Made by a program: the position numbers and the translations under genes
Shown here: positions 43,347 through 50,810 of the stretch, piece by piece
Numbering within the stretch: the stretch's first letter is position 1
How the letters are laid out: each line of letters starts with the position of its first letter
Notes under the pieces: generated by a model
The model's input: the letters and a program-made list of their open reading frames with translations, nothing else
Told to the model about the DNA's origin: nothing
Database searches by the model: none
Assembly (NCBI RefSeq): GCF_010668805.1
Contig: NZ_WUFT01000018.1
Coordinates: forward strand, 62,001-126,000
Length of the DNA stretch: 64,000 bases
Origin: Rhizobium phaseoli
GTDB taxonomy: Bacteria; Pseudomonadota; Alphaproteobacteria; Rhizobiales; Rhizobiaceae
Reading direction: 5' to 3'

Positions 43347-44816
43347 ATGGCTGCCGTGCAGGAAACGATCGACCAGGTCCGCCTGATCGATGTCGACCAG
43401 TACAAATACGGTTTCGAGACCGTCATCGAAATGGATAAGGCGCCGAAAGGCCTGTCCGAGGATATCATTCGCTTCATTTCGGCCAAGAAGCAGGAGCCGG
43501 AGTGGATGCTGGAATGGCGCCTCGAGGCTTATCGCCGCTGGCTGACGCTGGAAGAGCCGAACTGGGCGCGCGTCGACTATCCGAAGATCGATTTCAACGA
43601 CATCTATTATTACGCCGCGCCGAAGAGCACGCCGGGTCCGAAATCGCTCGACGAGGTCGATCCGGAGCTGTTGAAGGTCTATGAGAAGCTCGGCATCCCG
43701 TTGCGTGAGCAGGAGATCCTGGCCGGTGTCGAGAGGCCGAAGATCGCCGTCGACGCGGTTTTCGACAGCGTCTCGGTCGTCACCACCTTCAAGGCAGAGC
43801 TGAAGAAGGCCGGCGTGATCTTCATGTCGATCTCGGAAGCCATCCGCGAATATCCCGATCTCGTCCGGAAATATCTCGGTTCGGTCGTGCCGACGACGGA
43901 CAATTATTACGCGACGCTGAATTCGGCGGTCTTTACCGACGGTTCCTTCGTTTTCGTGCCGAAGGGCGTTCGCTGCCCGATGGAGCTTTCCACCTATTTC
44001 CGCATCAACGAGAAGGGCACCGGCCAGTTCGAGCGCACGCTGATCATTGCGGAAGAGGGCGCCTACGTCTCCTATCTCGAAGGCTGCACGGCGCCGCAGC
44101 GCGACGAAAACCAGCTGCATGCAGCCGTGGTCGAACTCGTGGCGCTCGACGATGCCGAAATCAAGTATTCGACGGTGCAGAACTGGTATCCCGGCGACAA
44201 GAACGGCAAGGGCGGCATCTACAACTTCGTCACCAAGCGCGGCGATTGCCGCGGCGACCGCTCGAAGATCTCCTGGACGCAGGTCGAAACCGGCTCGGCG
44301 ATCACCTGGAAATATCCGTCTTGCATTCTGCGCGGCGATGACTCCAGAGGCGAGTTCTATTCGATCGCGGTCTCCAACGGCCATCAGCAGATCGACAGCG
44401 GCACCAAGATGATCCATCTCGGCAAGAACACGTCGAGCCGCATCGTCTCCAAGGGCATCGCCGCCGGCGTGTCTAACAACACCTATCGCGGCCAGGTTTC
44501 GGCTCACCGCAAGGCGTCGAACGCGCGCAATTTTACCCAGTGCGATTCGCTGCTGATCGGCGACAAGTGCGGCGCCCATACGGTGCCTTACATCGAGGCG
44601 AAGAATTCGACGGCGCAGTTCGAGCATGAAGCGACGACCTCGAAGATCTCCGAGGACCAGCTGTTCTACTGCCTGCAGCGCGGCATCCCCACAGAAGCGG
44701 CGATCGCGCTGATCGTCAACGGTTTCGTCAAGGAAGTGCTGCAGGAACTGCCGATGGAATTCGCGGTCGAGGCGCAGAAACTGATCAGCATTTCGCTGGA
44801 AGGTAGCGTCGGCTAA
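43347..44816 (+). CDS. sufB: Fe-S scaffold subunit SufB
   Basis: 489 residues from ATG 43347 (GGAG 6 nt upstream); the upstream part of the open frame covers the hairpin array and is not coding. Core scaffold of SufB2C2D complexes. Typical blocks: FETVIEMDKAPKGLSEDIIRFIS, EWMLEWRLEAYRRW, FVFVPKGVRCPMELSTYFRIN, SKGIAAGVSNNTYRGQV, CDSLLIGDKCGAHTVPYIE. The Cys of CDSLL is the conserved site that receives sulfur. Confidence 0.97.
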   Translation: MAAVQETIDQVRLIDVDQYKYGFETVIEMDKAPKGLSEDIIRFISAKKQEPEWMLEWRLEAYRRWLTLEEPNWARVDYPKIDFNDIYYYAAPKSTPGPKSLDEVDPELLKVYEKLGIPLREQEILAGVERPKIAVDAVFDSVSVVTTFKAELKKAGVIFMSISEAIREYPDLVRKYLGSVVPTTDNYYATLNSAVFTDGSFVFVPKGVRCPMELSTYFRINEKGTGQFERTLIIAEEGAYVSYLEGCTAPQRDENQLHAAVVELVALDDAEIKYSTVQNWYPGDKNGKGGIYNFVTKRGDCRGDRSKISWTQVETGSAITWKYPSCILRGDDSRGEFYSIAVSNGHQQIDSGTKMIHLGKNTSSRIVSKGIAAGVSNNTYRGQVSAHRKASNARNFTQCDSLLIGDKCGAHTVPYIEAKNSTAQFEHEATTSKISEDQLFYCLQRGIPTEAAIALIVNGFVKEVLQELPMEFAVEAQKLISISLEGSVG

Positions 44817-44825
44817 ACACGGTCT

Positions 44826-44855
44826 CCGTCATCCTCGGGCTTGTCCCGAGGATCT
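44826..44855 (+). repeat. Left REP-like palindrome of the GIY-YIG unit
   Basis: Contains ATCCTCGGG-CTTGT-CCCGAGGAT, a perfect 9-bp stem with 5-nt loop, preceded by CCGTC. All 30 nt are the exact complement of 45222-45251. It begins 9 bp after the sufB stop. Confidence 0.85.
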
Positions 44856-44875
44856 GCTGCGGCCAGAGGACAAGG

Positions 44876-45215
44876 ATGACTGGTTTCGTCTATATGATGT
44901 CCGACAAGCCACGGGGCGTGATCTACACGCGTTACCAGTGATTTGCACGGTCGCATATGGGAGCACCGCAACGAAATCCAGAAGGGTTTCACGCAGAGGT
45001 ACAGCGCAAAAAATCTCGTCTGGTTTGAGTACCATCCGAATATCGTGTTGGCGATCCAGCGAGAGAAATCTCTGAAGCGCTACCTGCGTGAATGGAAAAT
45101 CAAGCTCGTCGAGGAGCTCAATCCGACCTGGATCGACCTTTACGAGCGGATCGATGAAATTGAGAATGTCTATCGACCGCATCCCAATACGCGGGAGTGG
45201 AGCGATTATAATTGA
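44876..45215 (+). pseudogene. GIY-YIG nuclease domain gene (UPF0213 type), frameshifted
   Basis: From ATG 44876 the frame reads MTGFVYMMSDKPRGVIYT and would stop at 44941. One extra base at 44930 relative to frame (most simply a 2-nt loss from a Gly codon) moves the real continuation to VTSDLHGRIWEHRNEIQ, then AIQREKSLKRYLREWK, ending at 45215. Joined, this is a complete GIY-YIG protein of about 113 residues: FVY...VIYT strand pair, catalytic Arg in LHGRIWEHR, Glu in IQREKSLK. Such small single-domain proteins are common in alphaproteobacteria and their role is not known. Confidence 0.8.
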
Positions 45216-45221
45216 AGGCTT

Positions 45222-45251
45222 AGATCCTCGGGACAAGCCCGAGGATGACGG
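45222..45251 (-). repeat. Right REP-like palindrome of the GIY-YIG unit
   Basis: Exact reverse complement of 44826-44855, so the two palindromes point inward at the nuclease gene. It begins 6 bp after the pseudogene stop and ends 65 bp before sufC. Confidence 0.85.
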
Positions 45252-45316
45252 ATCGAGACCGGTGCGAACGGTCAATCGGGCGGCCCTTGAAACCGCTGTA
45301 TGAATAGGAACCAAAG

Positions 45317-46072
45317 ATGCTTGAAATCAGAAACCTCCATGCCCGCATTGCCGAAGACGGCACCGAGATCATCCGTGGCCTGAACCTGACGGTGAAGGCG
45401 GGCGAAGTTGCCGCGATCATGGGGCCGAACGGCTCCGGCAAGTCGACGCTCTCCTACGTGCTGTCCGGCCGCAGCGACTATGAAGTCACCGAGGGCGACA
45501 TTCTCTACAATGGCGAGAGCATTCTCGAACTCAATCCGGCCGAACGCGCCACCAAGGGCATCTTTCTCGCCTTCCAGTATCCTGTGGAAATTCCGGGTGT
45601 CGCCACCATGCAGTTCCTGAAGGTGGCGATGAACGAGCAGCGCAAGGCGCGCGGCGAGGACGAGCTGACGACGCCGGATTTCATGCGCCGGGTCAAGGAT
45701 GCGGCTGGAAAGCTGCAGATCAATACCGAGATGCTGAAGCGGCCGCTCAACGTCGGCTTCTCCGGCGGCGAGAAGAAGCGCGCTGAGATCCTGCAGATGG
45801 CGCTGCTGGAGCCGAAGCTCTGCGTACTCGACGAAACCGATTCCGGCCTCGACATCGACGCGCTGAAGATCGTCGCCGACGGCGTCAACGCGCTGCGCTC
45901 GCCGGACCGCGCCGTCGTGGTCATCACCCACTACCAGCGGCTGCTCGACTATATCGTGCCGGACACCGTCCACGTGCTCTACAAGGGCCAGGTGATCAAG
46001 TCGGGCGACAAGACGCTGGCGCATGAGCTTGAGGCCAACGGCTATGCCGACATCATCGGCGCGGCGGCCTGA
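45317..46072 (+). CDS. sufC: Fe-S assembly ATPase SufC
   Basis: 251 residues. ABC ATPase: Walker A GPNGSGKST (36-44), Q-loop FQYPVEIPGV, signature SGGEKKR (149-155), Walker B LCVLDETDSGLD (168-179), switch His in ITHYQR. Drives conformational change of SufBCD in the cytoplasm. 24 bp before sufD. Confidence 0.97.
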   Translation: MLEIRNLHARIAEDGTEIIRGLNLTVKAGEVAAIMGPNGSGKSTLSYVLSGRSDYEVTEGDILYNGESILELNPAERATKGIFLAFQYPVEIPGVATMQFLKVAMNEQRKARGEDELTTPDFMRRVKDAAGKLQINTEMLKRPLNVGFSGGEKKRAEILQMALLEPKLCVLDETDSGLDIDALKIVADGVNALRSPDRAVVVITHYQRLLDYIVPDTVHVLYKGQVIKSGDKTLAHELEANGYADIIGAAA

Positions 46073-46096
46073 GTTCGGGTGGAAAGGACGACGTCC

Positions 46097-47371
46097 ATGA
46101 ACATGCAGACGACGAGCCGCCTGACCGTGGCTGAAACCGCGCTGATCGAAGCATTCAACCATCAGATCGGCGATCTGCCGGGCAATGGCGCGGTGACCGC
46201 GCTGCGCGACCGGCTTCTCGACGATCTGAAGAAGGCCGGCCTGCCGACGCGGCGCATCGAAGCCTGGCATTACACCGATCTGAAAAACCTGCTGCGGGCC
46301 TTGCCGCCGCAGGTCGGCGACGCCGGCTCCGACGCGCTTGAGCCGCTGGTTGCCGGCTCGACGGTGCTGGCGGTGATCCAGGGCCATGCCAACCAGAAGG
46401 CTGCCGCCGACGGTCTTGGCGTTTCAGCCTATAGCGAACATCTGCTCGACGGCTCTGCCGCGGACGGGCTCGACGCACTTGACAGCGACGACGCGGTTGG
46501 GCGCATCAATGGCAGCTTCGTGCGCGATGGTTATGTCGTCGACGTGCCTGCCGATACCGAGTTTGAAGCTCCGCTCGAAATCCAGTTCGTCCATGCCGGC
46601 GGGCAGGTGCATACACGCCTTCCCGTTGCCTTCGGTGCCGGTACCAAGGCAACCGTCATCGAGCGTCACCTTGCGGTGACCGGCGATGCGGCACTGGTGT
46701 CCCACGTCAGTGACATCACGATCGGCGAGGGCGCCGAACTGACCTGGATCATCCTGCAGCAGCAGGGAGCCGAGGATACGCATCTCGGCCAGATCCGCAT
46801 CGATCTCGGCGCCGACGCCAAGCTGCGCCTGTTCGTCATCAACGCCGGCGGCAAATTGGTGCGCCAGGAGCTGCATATCAAGGTAACCGGCGAGGGCGCC
46901 GATCTGACGTTGCGCGGCATCAACCTGCTCGGCGGTGAGAGCCATACCGACGTAACGATGGTGCTCGGCCACGACGTTCCGCACACCGGCTCGACCGAAG
47001 TGATCCGCAACGTCGTCTTCGACCGCGCCAAGGGTGTTTTCCAGGGCATGATCCGGGTGGCGCCGGATGCGCAGAAGACCGACGCCAAGATGGCCTGCAA
47101 CACGTTGCTGATGTCGGACGATGCCGAATTCTCGGTCAAGCCCGAGCTCGAGATCTTCGCCGACGACGTGCAGTGCGGCCATGGAGCGACGGTGACCGAT
47201 ATCGACGCCAACCATCTCTACTATCTGATGGCGCGCGGCATTCCGGAGAACAAGGCGCGGGCGATGCTCGTCAACGCTTTCGTCGCCGAGATCGTCGAGG
47301 AACTGGAAGACGAGGCCCTGGTCGAAGCGCTGGAAGGCGTGATTTCGGCCTGGCTCGAAAAGCACGCCTGA
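46097..47371 (+). CDS. sufD: Fe-S scaffold subunit SufD
   Basis: 424 residues from ATG 46097 (GGAAAGGA 8 nt upstream). SufD paralogue of SufB: RRIEAWHYTDLKNLLRALP at the N-terminus, then FQGMIRVAPDAQKTDAKMACNTLLMSDDAEFSVKPELEIFADDVQCGHGATV, the conserved C-terminal block with the His involved in cluster formation. Partner of SufB and SufC. Confidence 0.96.
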   Translation: MNMQTTSRLTVAETALIEAFNHQIGDLPGNGAVTALRDRLLDDLKKAGLPTRRIEAWHYTDLKNLLRALPPQVGDAGSDALEPLVAGSTVLAVIQGHANQKAAADGLGVSAYSEHLLDGSAADGLDALDSDDAVGRINGSFVRDGYVVDVPADTEFEAPLEIQFVHAGGQVHTRLPVAFGAGTKATVIERHLAVTGDAALVSHVSDITIGEGAELTWIILQQQGAEDTHLGQIRIDLGADAKLRLFVINAGGKLVRQELHIKVTGEGADLTLRGINLLGGESHTDVTMVLGHDVPHTGSTEVIRNVVFDRAKGVFQGMIRVAPDAQKTDAKMACNTLLMSDDAEFSVKPELEIFADDVQCGHGATVTDIDANHLYYLMARGIPENKARAMLVNAFVAEIVEELEDEALVEALEGVISAWLEKHA

Positions 47372-47384
47372 TCGGATAATAGCA

Positions 47385-48626
47385 ATGGATAAGATCGTGC
47401 CGGCCACGCCATACGACGTCGAAGCCATCCGCCGGGATTTTCCGATCCTGGCGGAGAAGGTGCACGGCAAGCCGCTGGTCTATCTCGACAATGGCGCCTC
47501 GGCGCAGAAGCCGCAGGTGGTGATCGACGCCATATCGCATGCCTACAGCCACGAATATGCCAATGTGCATCGCGGCCTGCACTATCTCTCCAATGCCGCC
47601 ACCGATGCCTATGAGGCAGCGCGCGAGAAGGTGCGCCGCTTCCTCAATGCCCCTTCGGTCAACGACATCGTTTTCACCAAGAATTCGACTGAGGCGATCA
47701 ACACCGTCGCCTATGGCTGGGGCATGCCTGAGATCGGCGAAGGCGACGAAATCGTCCTGACGATCATGGAGCACCATTCCAACATCGTGCCCTGGCACTT
47801 CATCCGCGAGCGGCAGGGCGCCAAGCTGGTCTGGGTGCCGGTCGACGACGAGGGCGCCTTCCATATCGAGGATTTCGAAAAGAGCCTGACGGAGCGCACC
47901 AAGCTCGTCGCCATCACCCATATGTCGAATGCGCTCGGCACCATCGTTCCCGTTAAGGAAGTCTGCCGGATTGCGCATGAGCGCGGCATTCCCGTGCTGA
48001 TCGACGGCAGCCAGGGTGCCGTGCATCTGCCGGTGGATGTGCAGGATATCGATTGCGACTGGTACGTTATGACCGGCCACAAGCTCTACGGGCCATCCGG
48101 CATCGGCGTGCTCTACGGCAAGAAGGAGCGGCTTTTGCAGATGCGCCCGTTCCAGGGCGGCGGCGAGATGATTTTCGAAGTTGCCGAGGATGCTGTCACC
48201 TACAATGATCCGCCGCATCGCTTCGAGGCCGGCACGCCGCCGATCGTCCAGGCGATCGGGCTCGGCTATGCGCTCGACTATATGGAGAAGGTCGGCCGCG
48301 AGGCGATCGCCCGCCATGAGGCCGATCTTGCCTCTTATGCTGTGGAACGGCTGAAATCGGTCAATTCGCTGCGGGTGTTCGGAACGGCGCCCGACAAGGG
48401 CAGTATCTTTTCCTTCGAACTTGCCGGCATCCATGCCCATGACGTCTCGATGGTGATCGACCGGCAGGGCGTTGCTGTGCGGGCCGGCACGCATTGCGCC
48501 ATGCCGCTCTTGAAACGCTTCGGCGTCACCTCCACATGCCGTGCATCCTTCGGCATGTACAATACCCGCGCCGAGGTCGATGCCCTGGCCGATGCGCTTG
48601 AATATGCGCGCAAGTTCTTTGCTTGA
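47385..48626 (+). CDS. sufS: Cysteine desulfurase SufS (group II)
   Basis: 413 residues. PLP Lys233 in MTGHKLYGPSGIGVLYG; catalytic Cys371 in RAGTHCAMPLL (short-loop group II form; the usual sequence is RAGHHC, here Thr replaces His). NSTEAINTVAYGWG and LTIMEHHSNIVPWH are family blocks. Supplies sulfur to SufB; no sufE gene is seen in the operon, so SufE or SufU must lie elsewhere or be absent. Confidence 0.95.
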   Translation: MDKIVPATPYDVEAIRRDFPILAEKVHGKPLVYLDNGASAQKPQVVIDAISHAYSHEYANVHRGLHYLSNAATDAYEAAREKVRRFLNAPSVNDIVFTKNSTEAINTVAYGWGMPEIGEGDEIVLTIMEHHSNIVPWHFIRERQGAKLVWVPVDDEGAFHIEDFEKSLTERTKLVAITHMSNALGTIVPVKEVCRIAHERGIPVLIDGSQGAVHLPVDVQDIDCDWYVMTGHKLYGPSGIGVLYGKKERLLQMRPFQGGGEMIFEVAEDAVTYNDPPHRFEAGTPPIVQAIGLGYALDYMEKVGREAIARHEADLASYAVERLKSVNSLRVFGTAPDKGSIFSFELAGIHAHDVSMVIDRQGVAVRAGTHCAMPLLKRFGVTSTCRASFGMYNTRAEVDALADALEYARKFFA

Positions 48627-48638
48627 GGAGTGTCCGTG

Positions 48639-49019
48639 ATGAGCCTGGACGAAAGCGAACAGAAGATCGACGTGCGCGAAGGCATCGTGCATTCCAGCAT
48701 TCCGGCCGATGAGCTGGCGCGGCTCAGCGACGACGTCATCAGCGCGCTGAAGACCGTCTACGATCCGGAAATTCCGGCCGACATTTTCGAACTCGGTCTG
48801 ATCTACAAGATCGACATCGAGGACGACCGGATGGTGAAAATCATGATGACGCTGACCGCCCCAGGCTGCCCGGTTGCCGGCGAGATGCCGGGCTGGGTCG
48901 AAAATGCCGTCGGCGCCGTCGAAGGCGTATCGGGTGTCGAAGTGGCAATGACCTTCGATCCGCCGTGGACGCCGGAGCGCATGTCCGAAGAGGCGCAGGT
49001 CGCGGTCGGCTGGTACTGA
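48639..49019 (+). CDS. sufT: SUF-associated DUF59 (MIP18) protein SufT
   Basis: 126 residues from ATG 48639 (GAGGAG 8 nt upstream; GTG 48630 is less likely). Domain DUF59: ISALKTVYDPEIPADIFELGLIYKIDI, LTAPGCPVAGEMP with the conserved Cys, and TFDPPWTPERMSEEAQVAVGWY. Members help mature Fe-S proteins. 12 bp after sufS. Confidence 0.93.
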   Translation: MSLDESEQKIDVREGIVHSSIPADELARLSDDVISALKTVYDPEIPADIFELGLIYKIDIEDDRMVKIMMTLTAPGCPVAGEMPGWVENAVGAVEGVSGVEVAMTFDPPWTPERMSEEAQVAVGWY

Positions 49020-49115
49020 TACAGTACCGTGGTATTGATCCGTTTACTTGCGACGACTACATTTGAATCACGAAGCGCCGGATCTTGACCCCGGTTGCGG
49101 AAGGAGATGAGGCCC

Positions 49116-49508
49116 ATGGGCTTTGCAATTATGAGCATGACGGATGGGGCTGCGGCCCGCGTCAAGGCGATCGTCGAGAACTCGGGGCCGGAGGCCAAGG
49201 GGGTGCGTGTCGGCATCAAGAAGGGCGGCTGCGCCGGGATGGAATATACCATCGACCTGGTGACCGAGCCCAATGCCAAGGACGATTTGATCGAACGCGA
49301 CGGCGCCAGGGTCTGGGTCGAACCATCAGCCGTGCTCTATCTGCTCGGAACCGAAATGGGCTTCGAGCAGACGACGCTGCGCTCCGGCTTCACCTTCACC
49401 AATCCGAACCAGACATCGGCCTGCGGCTGCGGCGAATCCGTCGAACTGAAGCCCGCCGATCTCGCGGCCCTTGCCGGACAGCGCCAAAACGAACCGGCGC
49501 ATTCCTGA
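49116..49508 (+). CDS. sufA: A-type Fe-S carrier SufA
   Basis: 130 residues from ATG 49116 (AAGGAG 9 nt upstream). Conserved Cys: KKGGCAGMEYTID and the pair in QTSACGCGESVEL. Carries clusters from SufBCD to targets. Last gene of the suf operon, 96 bp after sufT; convergent with the next hydrolase gene. Confidence 0.95.
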   Translation: MGFAIMSMTDGAAARVKAIVENSGPEAKGVRVGIKKGGCAGMEYTIDLVTEPNAKDDLIERDGARVWVEPSAVLYLLGTEMGFEQTTLRSGFTFTNPNQTSACGCGESVELKPADLAALAGQRQNEPAHS

Positions 49509-49521
49509 CACCTGCGGTCTT

Positions 49522-50166
49522 TCAGTCTGGCGGGAAATTCTCCGCCAGCCAATTCCTGATGAAATCCGGCTCGTCGTCGCCGAGATCATGGCTGGTCGGG
49601 ACCAGTCTGGTTGTGACGCCGGCACCGCTTTTTTCAATCTGATCCCTGATGAGCACAACGTCCTCAGGCGCGCGCCGCTTGTCGCGTTCGCCTGCCAGAA
49701 TGAGGATGAGATGGTTTCTGAGGTCCGGAAAATCGGCGGCTGGTGCCGGGGATAGTGGCCGCAGCAGGATGGCCCCGGCTACGGTTTCCTGGCGATGCAG
49801 CAGGATCGAGGCGGCGATGATCGCGCCGTTCGAAAAGCCGAGCAGCACAGGCGGCCGCTTCAGGAGCCCGGTTGTCGCGGCCTTCGCAAGAAAATCGGCG
49901 AGGTGATGGGTCTCGTTGAAGAGGTCGGCGTAGTCAAGCGTCCGGTCGGGGTTCCGCCGGAAGAACGCAAAACCTTCTTCCCATTCGACCGCGCCCCTTA
50001 GCGCCAGATAGGGACGATCCGGCCCGACCCTGTCGGCAAGGGCGATGAGATTGCGTTCATGCATGCCGCTTCCATGCAGCAGCACCAGTGGGGCCGAACC
50101 GAGTTCAGCTCTTCCTCTGATAAAAACGAAATCCTGACATTCCGGCATGGCATCGATCCGCGTCAT
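49522..50166 (-). CDS. Carboxylesterase/phospholipase-type alpha/beta hydrolase
   Basis: 214 residues. APLVLLHGSGMHERNLIALAD, nucleophile VLLGFSNGAIIAAS (G-x-S-x-G), Asp in LAGERDKRRAPED, His in VPTSHDLGDDE. This is the predicted-esterase (COG0400) group. Cytoplasmic, substrate unknown. It ends 14 bp from sufA (convergent). Confidence 0.85.
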   Translation of the reverse strand: MTRIDAMPECQDFVFIRGRAELGSAPLVLLHGSGMHERNLIALADRVGPDRPYLALRGAVEWEEGFAFFRRNPDRTLDYADLFNETHHLADFLAKAATTGLLKRPPVLLGFSNGAIIAASILLHRQETVAGAILLRPLSPAPAADFPDLRNHLILILAGERDKRRAPEDVVLIRDQIEKSGAGVTTRLVPTSHDLGDDEPDFIRNWLAENFPPD

Positions 50167-50234
50167 TGGCGCGGATCGGCATAGGTTTGATTCAAGACGG
50201 GATTATAACAGCATCGCGACTTTTCGGCTCGGAC

Positions 50235-50540
50235 TCAGTCGCGCTTGATGCTCATCAGCATTTCCCACATGTCGGCGCCGGTGTCGAAAACCACGGCGTT
50301 GGCCTTGTAGCTCTGCTCGGCTCCGATCAGGTCGGTCAGTTCGGTGGCCGGATCGACATCCGATGTTGTGGGGATGACGACGGCCTGGACACCGCTCGGT
50401 TCGACGGATGTGAGGCTGGTGTTCAGCCTGGCATAATCCGGTGTACTGGTGTTTGCGATGTTGTTGGCGATCGCGCCGATCCGCGTCGCCTGCGCCCGCA
50501 TTCCCGAAAGAGCAGTGTTCGCAATGCCCGATATGCTCAT
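50235..50540 (-). CDS. Orphan flagellar basal-body rod-like protein
   Basis: 101 residues. The N-terminal ISGIANTALSGMRAQATRIGAIANNIANTSTPDYAR is the rod/hook signature (A-x-N-I-A-N-x-x-T/S-P). The C-terminal ELTDLIGAEQSYKANAVVFDTGADMWEMLMSIK is the matching flagellar C-terminal helix. It is shorter than FlgB or FlgC (about 130-140) and no other flagellar gene is in the window. GGGGAAA lies 6-8 nt before the ATG. Could be a diverged paralogue with a new role. Confidence 0.75.
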   Translation of the reverse strand: MSISGIANTALSGMRAQATRIGAIANNIANTSTPDYARLNTSLTSVEPSGVQAVVIPTTSDVDPATELTDLIGAEQSYKANAVVFDTGADMWEMLMSIKRD

Positions 50541-50810
50541 CAGCGTTTCCCCAGAACTGGATGATCGTTTTTTACCGGCAAGGGCTTAGGGAATGCTGAA
50601 GGCGTAGCGTTAGCGAAGACCTTCAGGTCGGAGGTTGTGTGGCCATATCTGTTCCGGATTGGAACGGGATGATAGTGAGGGCGGCGGCGGTAGAGCCGGC
50701 GGCATGTGCCGATCGATTTCAGCATGTCCACCACCTATCCCGATGTATGGCAGTGCCATACATTGCTGGATGACAGGCTGCGGCCTTCGCGTGGATTTGT
50801 GGAGCAGGTG

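Larger units (their letters stand above)
44826..45251. mobile_element. REP-bounded GIY-YIG unit inserted between sufB and sufC
   Basis: A 426-bp unit made of a perfect 30-bp inverted repeat (44826-44855 and 45222-45251) flanking a frameshifted GIY-YIG nuclease gene. It splits the suf operon 9 bp after sufB. Each 30-bp arm contains its own 9-bp hairpin. The layout recalls REP elements with their RAYT transposases, but with a GIY-YIG domain instead. That the unit is or was mobile is inference. Confidence 0.55.

Noticed and set aside
45088..45303. 71-codon plus-strand frame after the GIY-YIG pseudogene
   Set aside because: It is a shifted reading of the pseudogene and the right palindrome, without its own ribosome site.
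50706..50810. N-terminal extension of the FdhF-like protein from ATG 50706
   Set aside because: The 35 extra residues have no family character, while ATG 50811 has GGAG 6 nt upstream and family sequence begins there.
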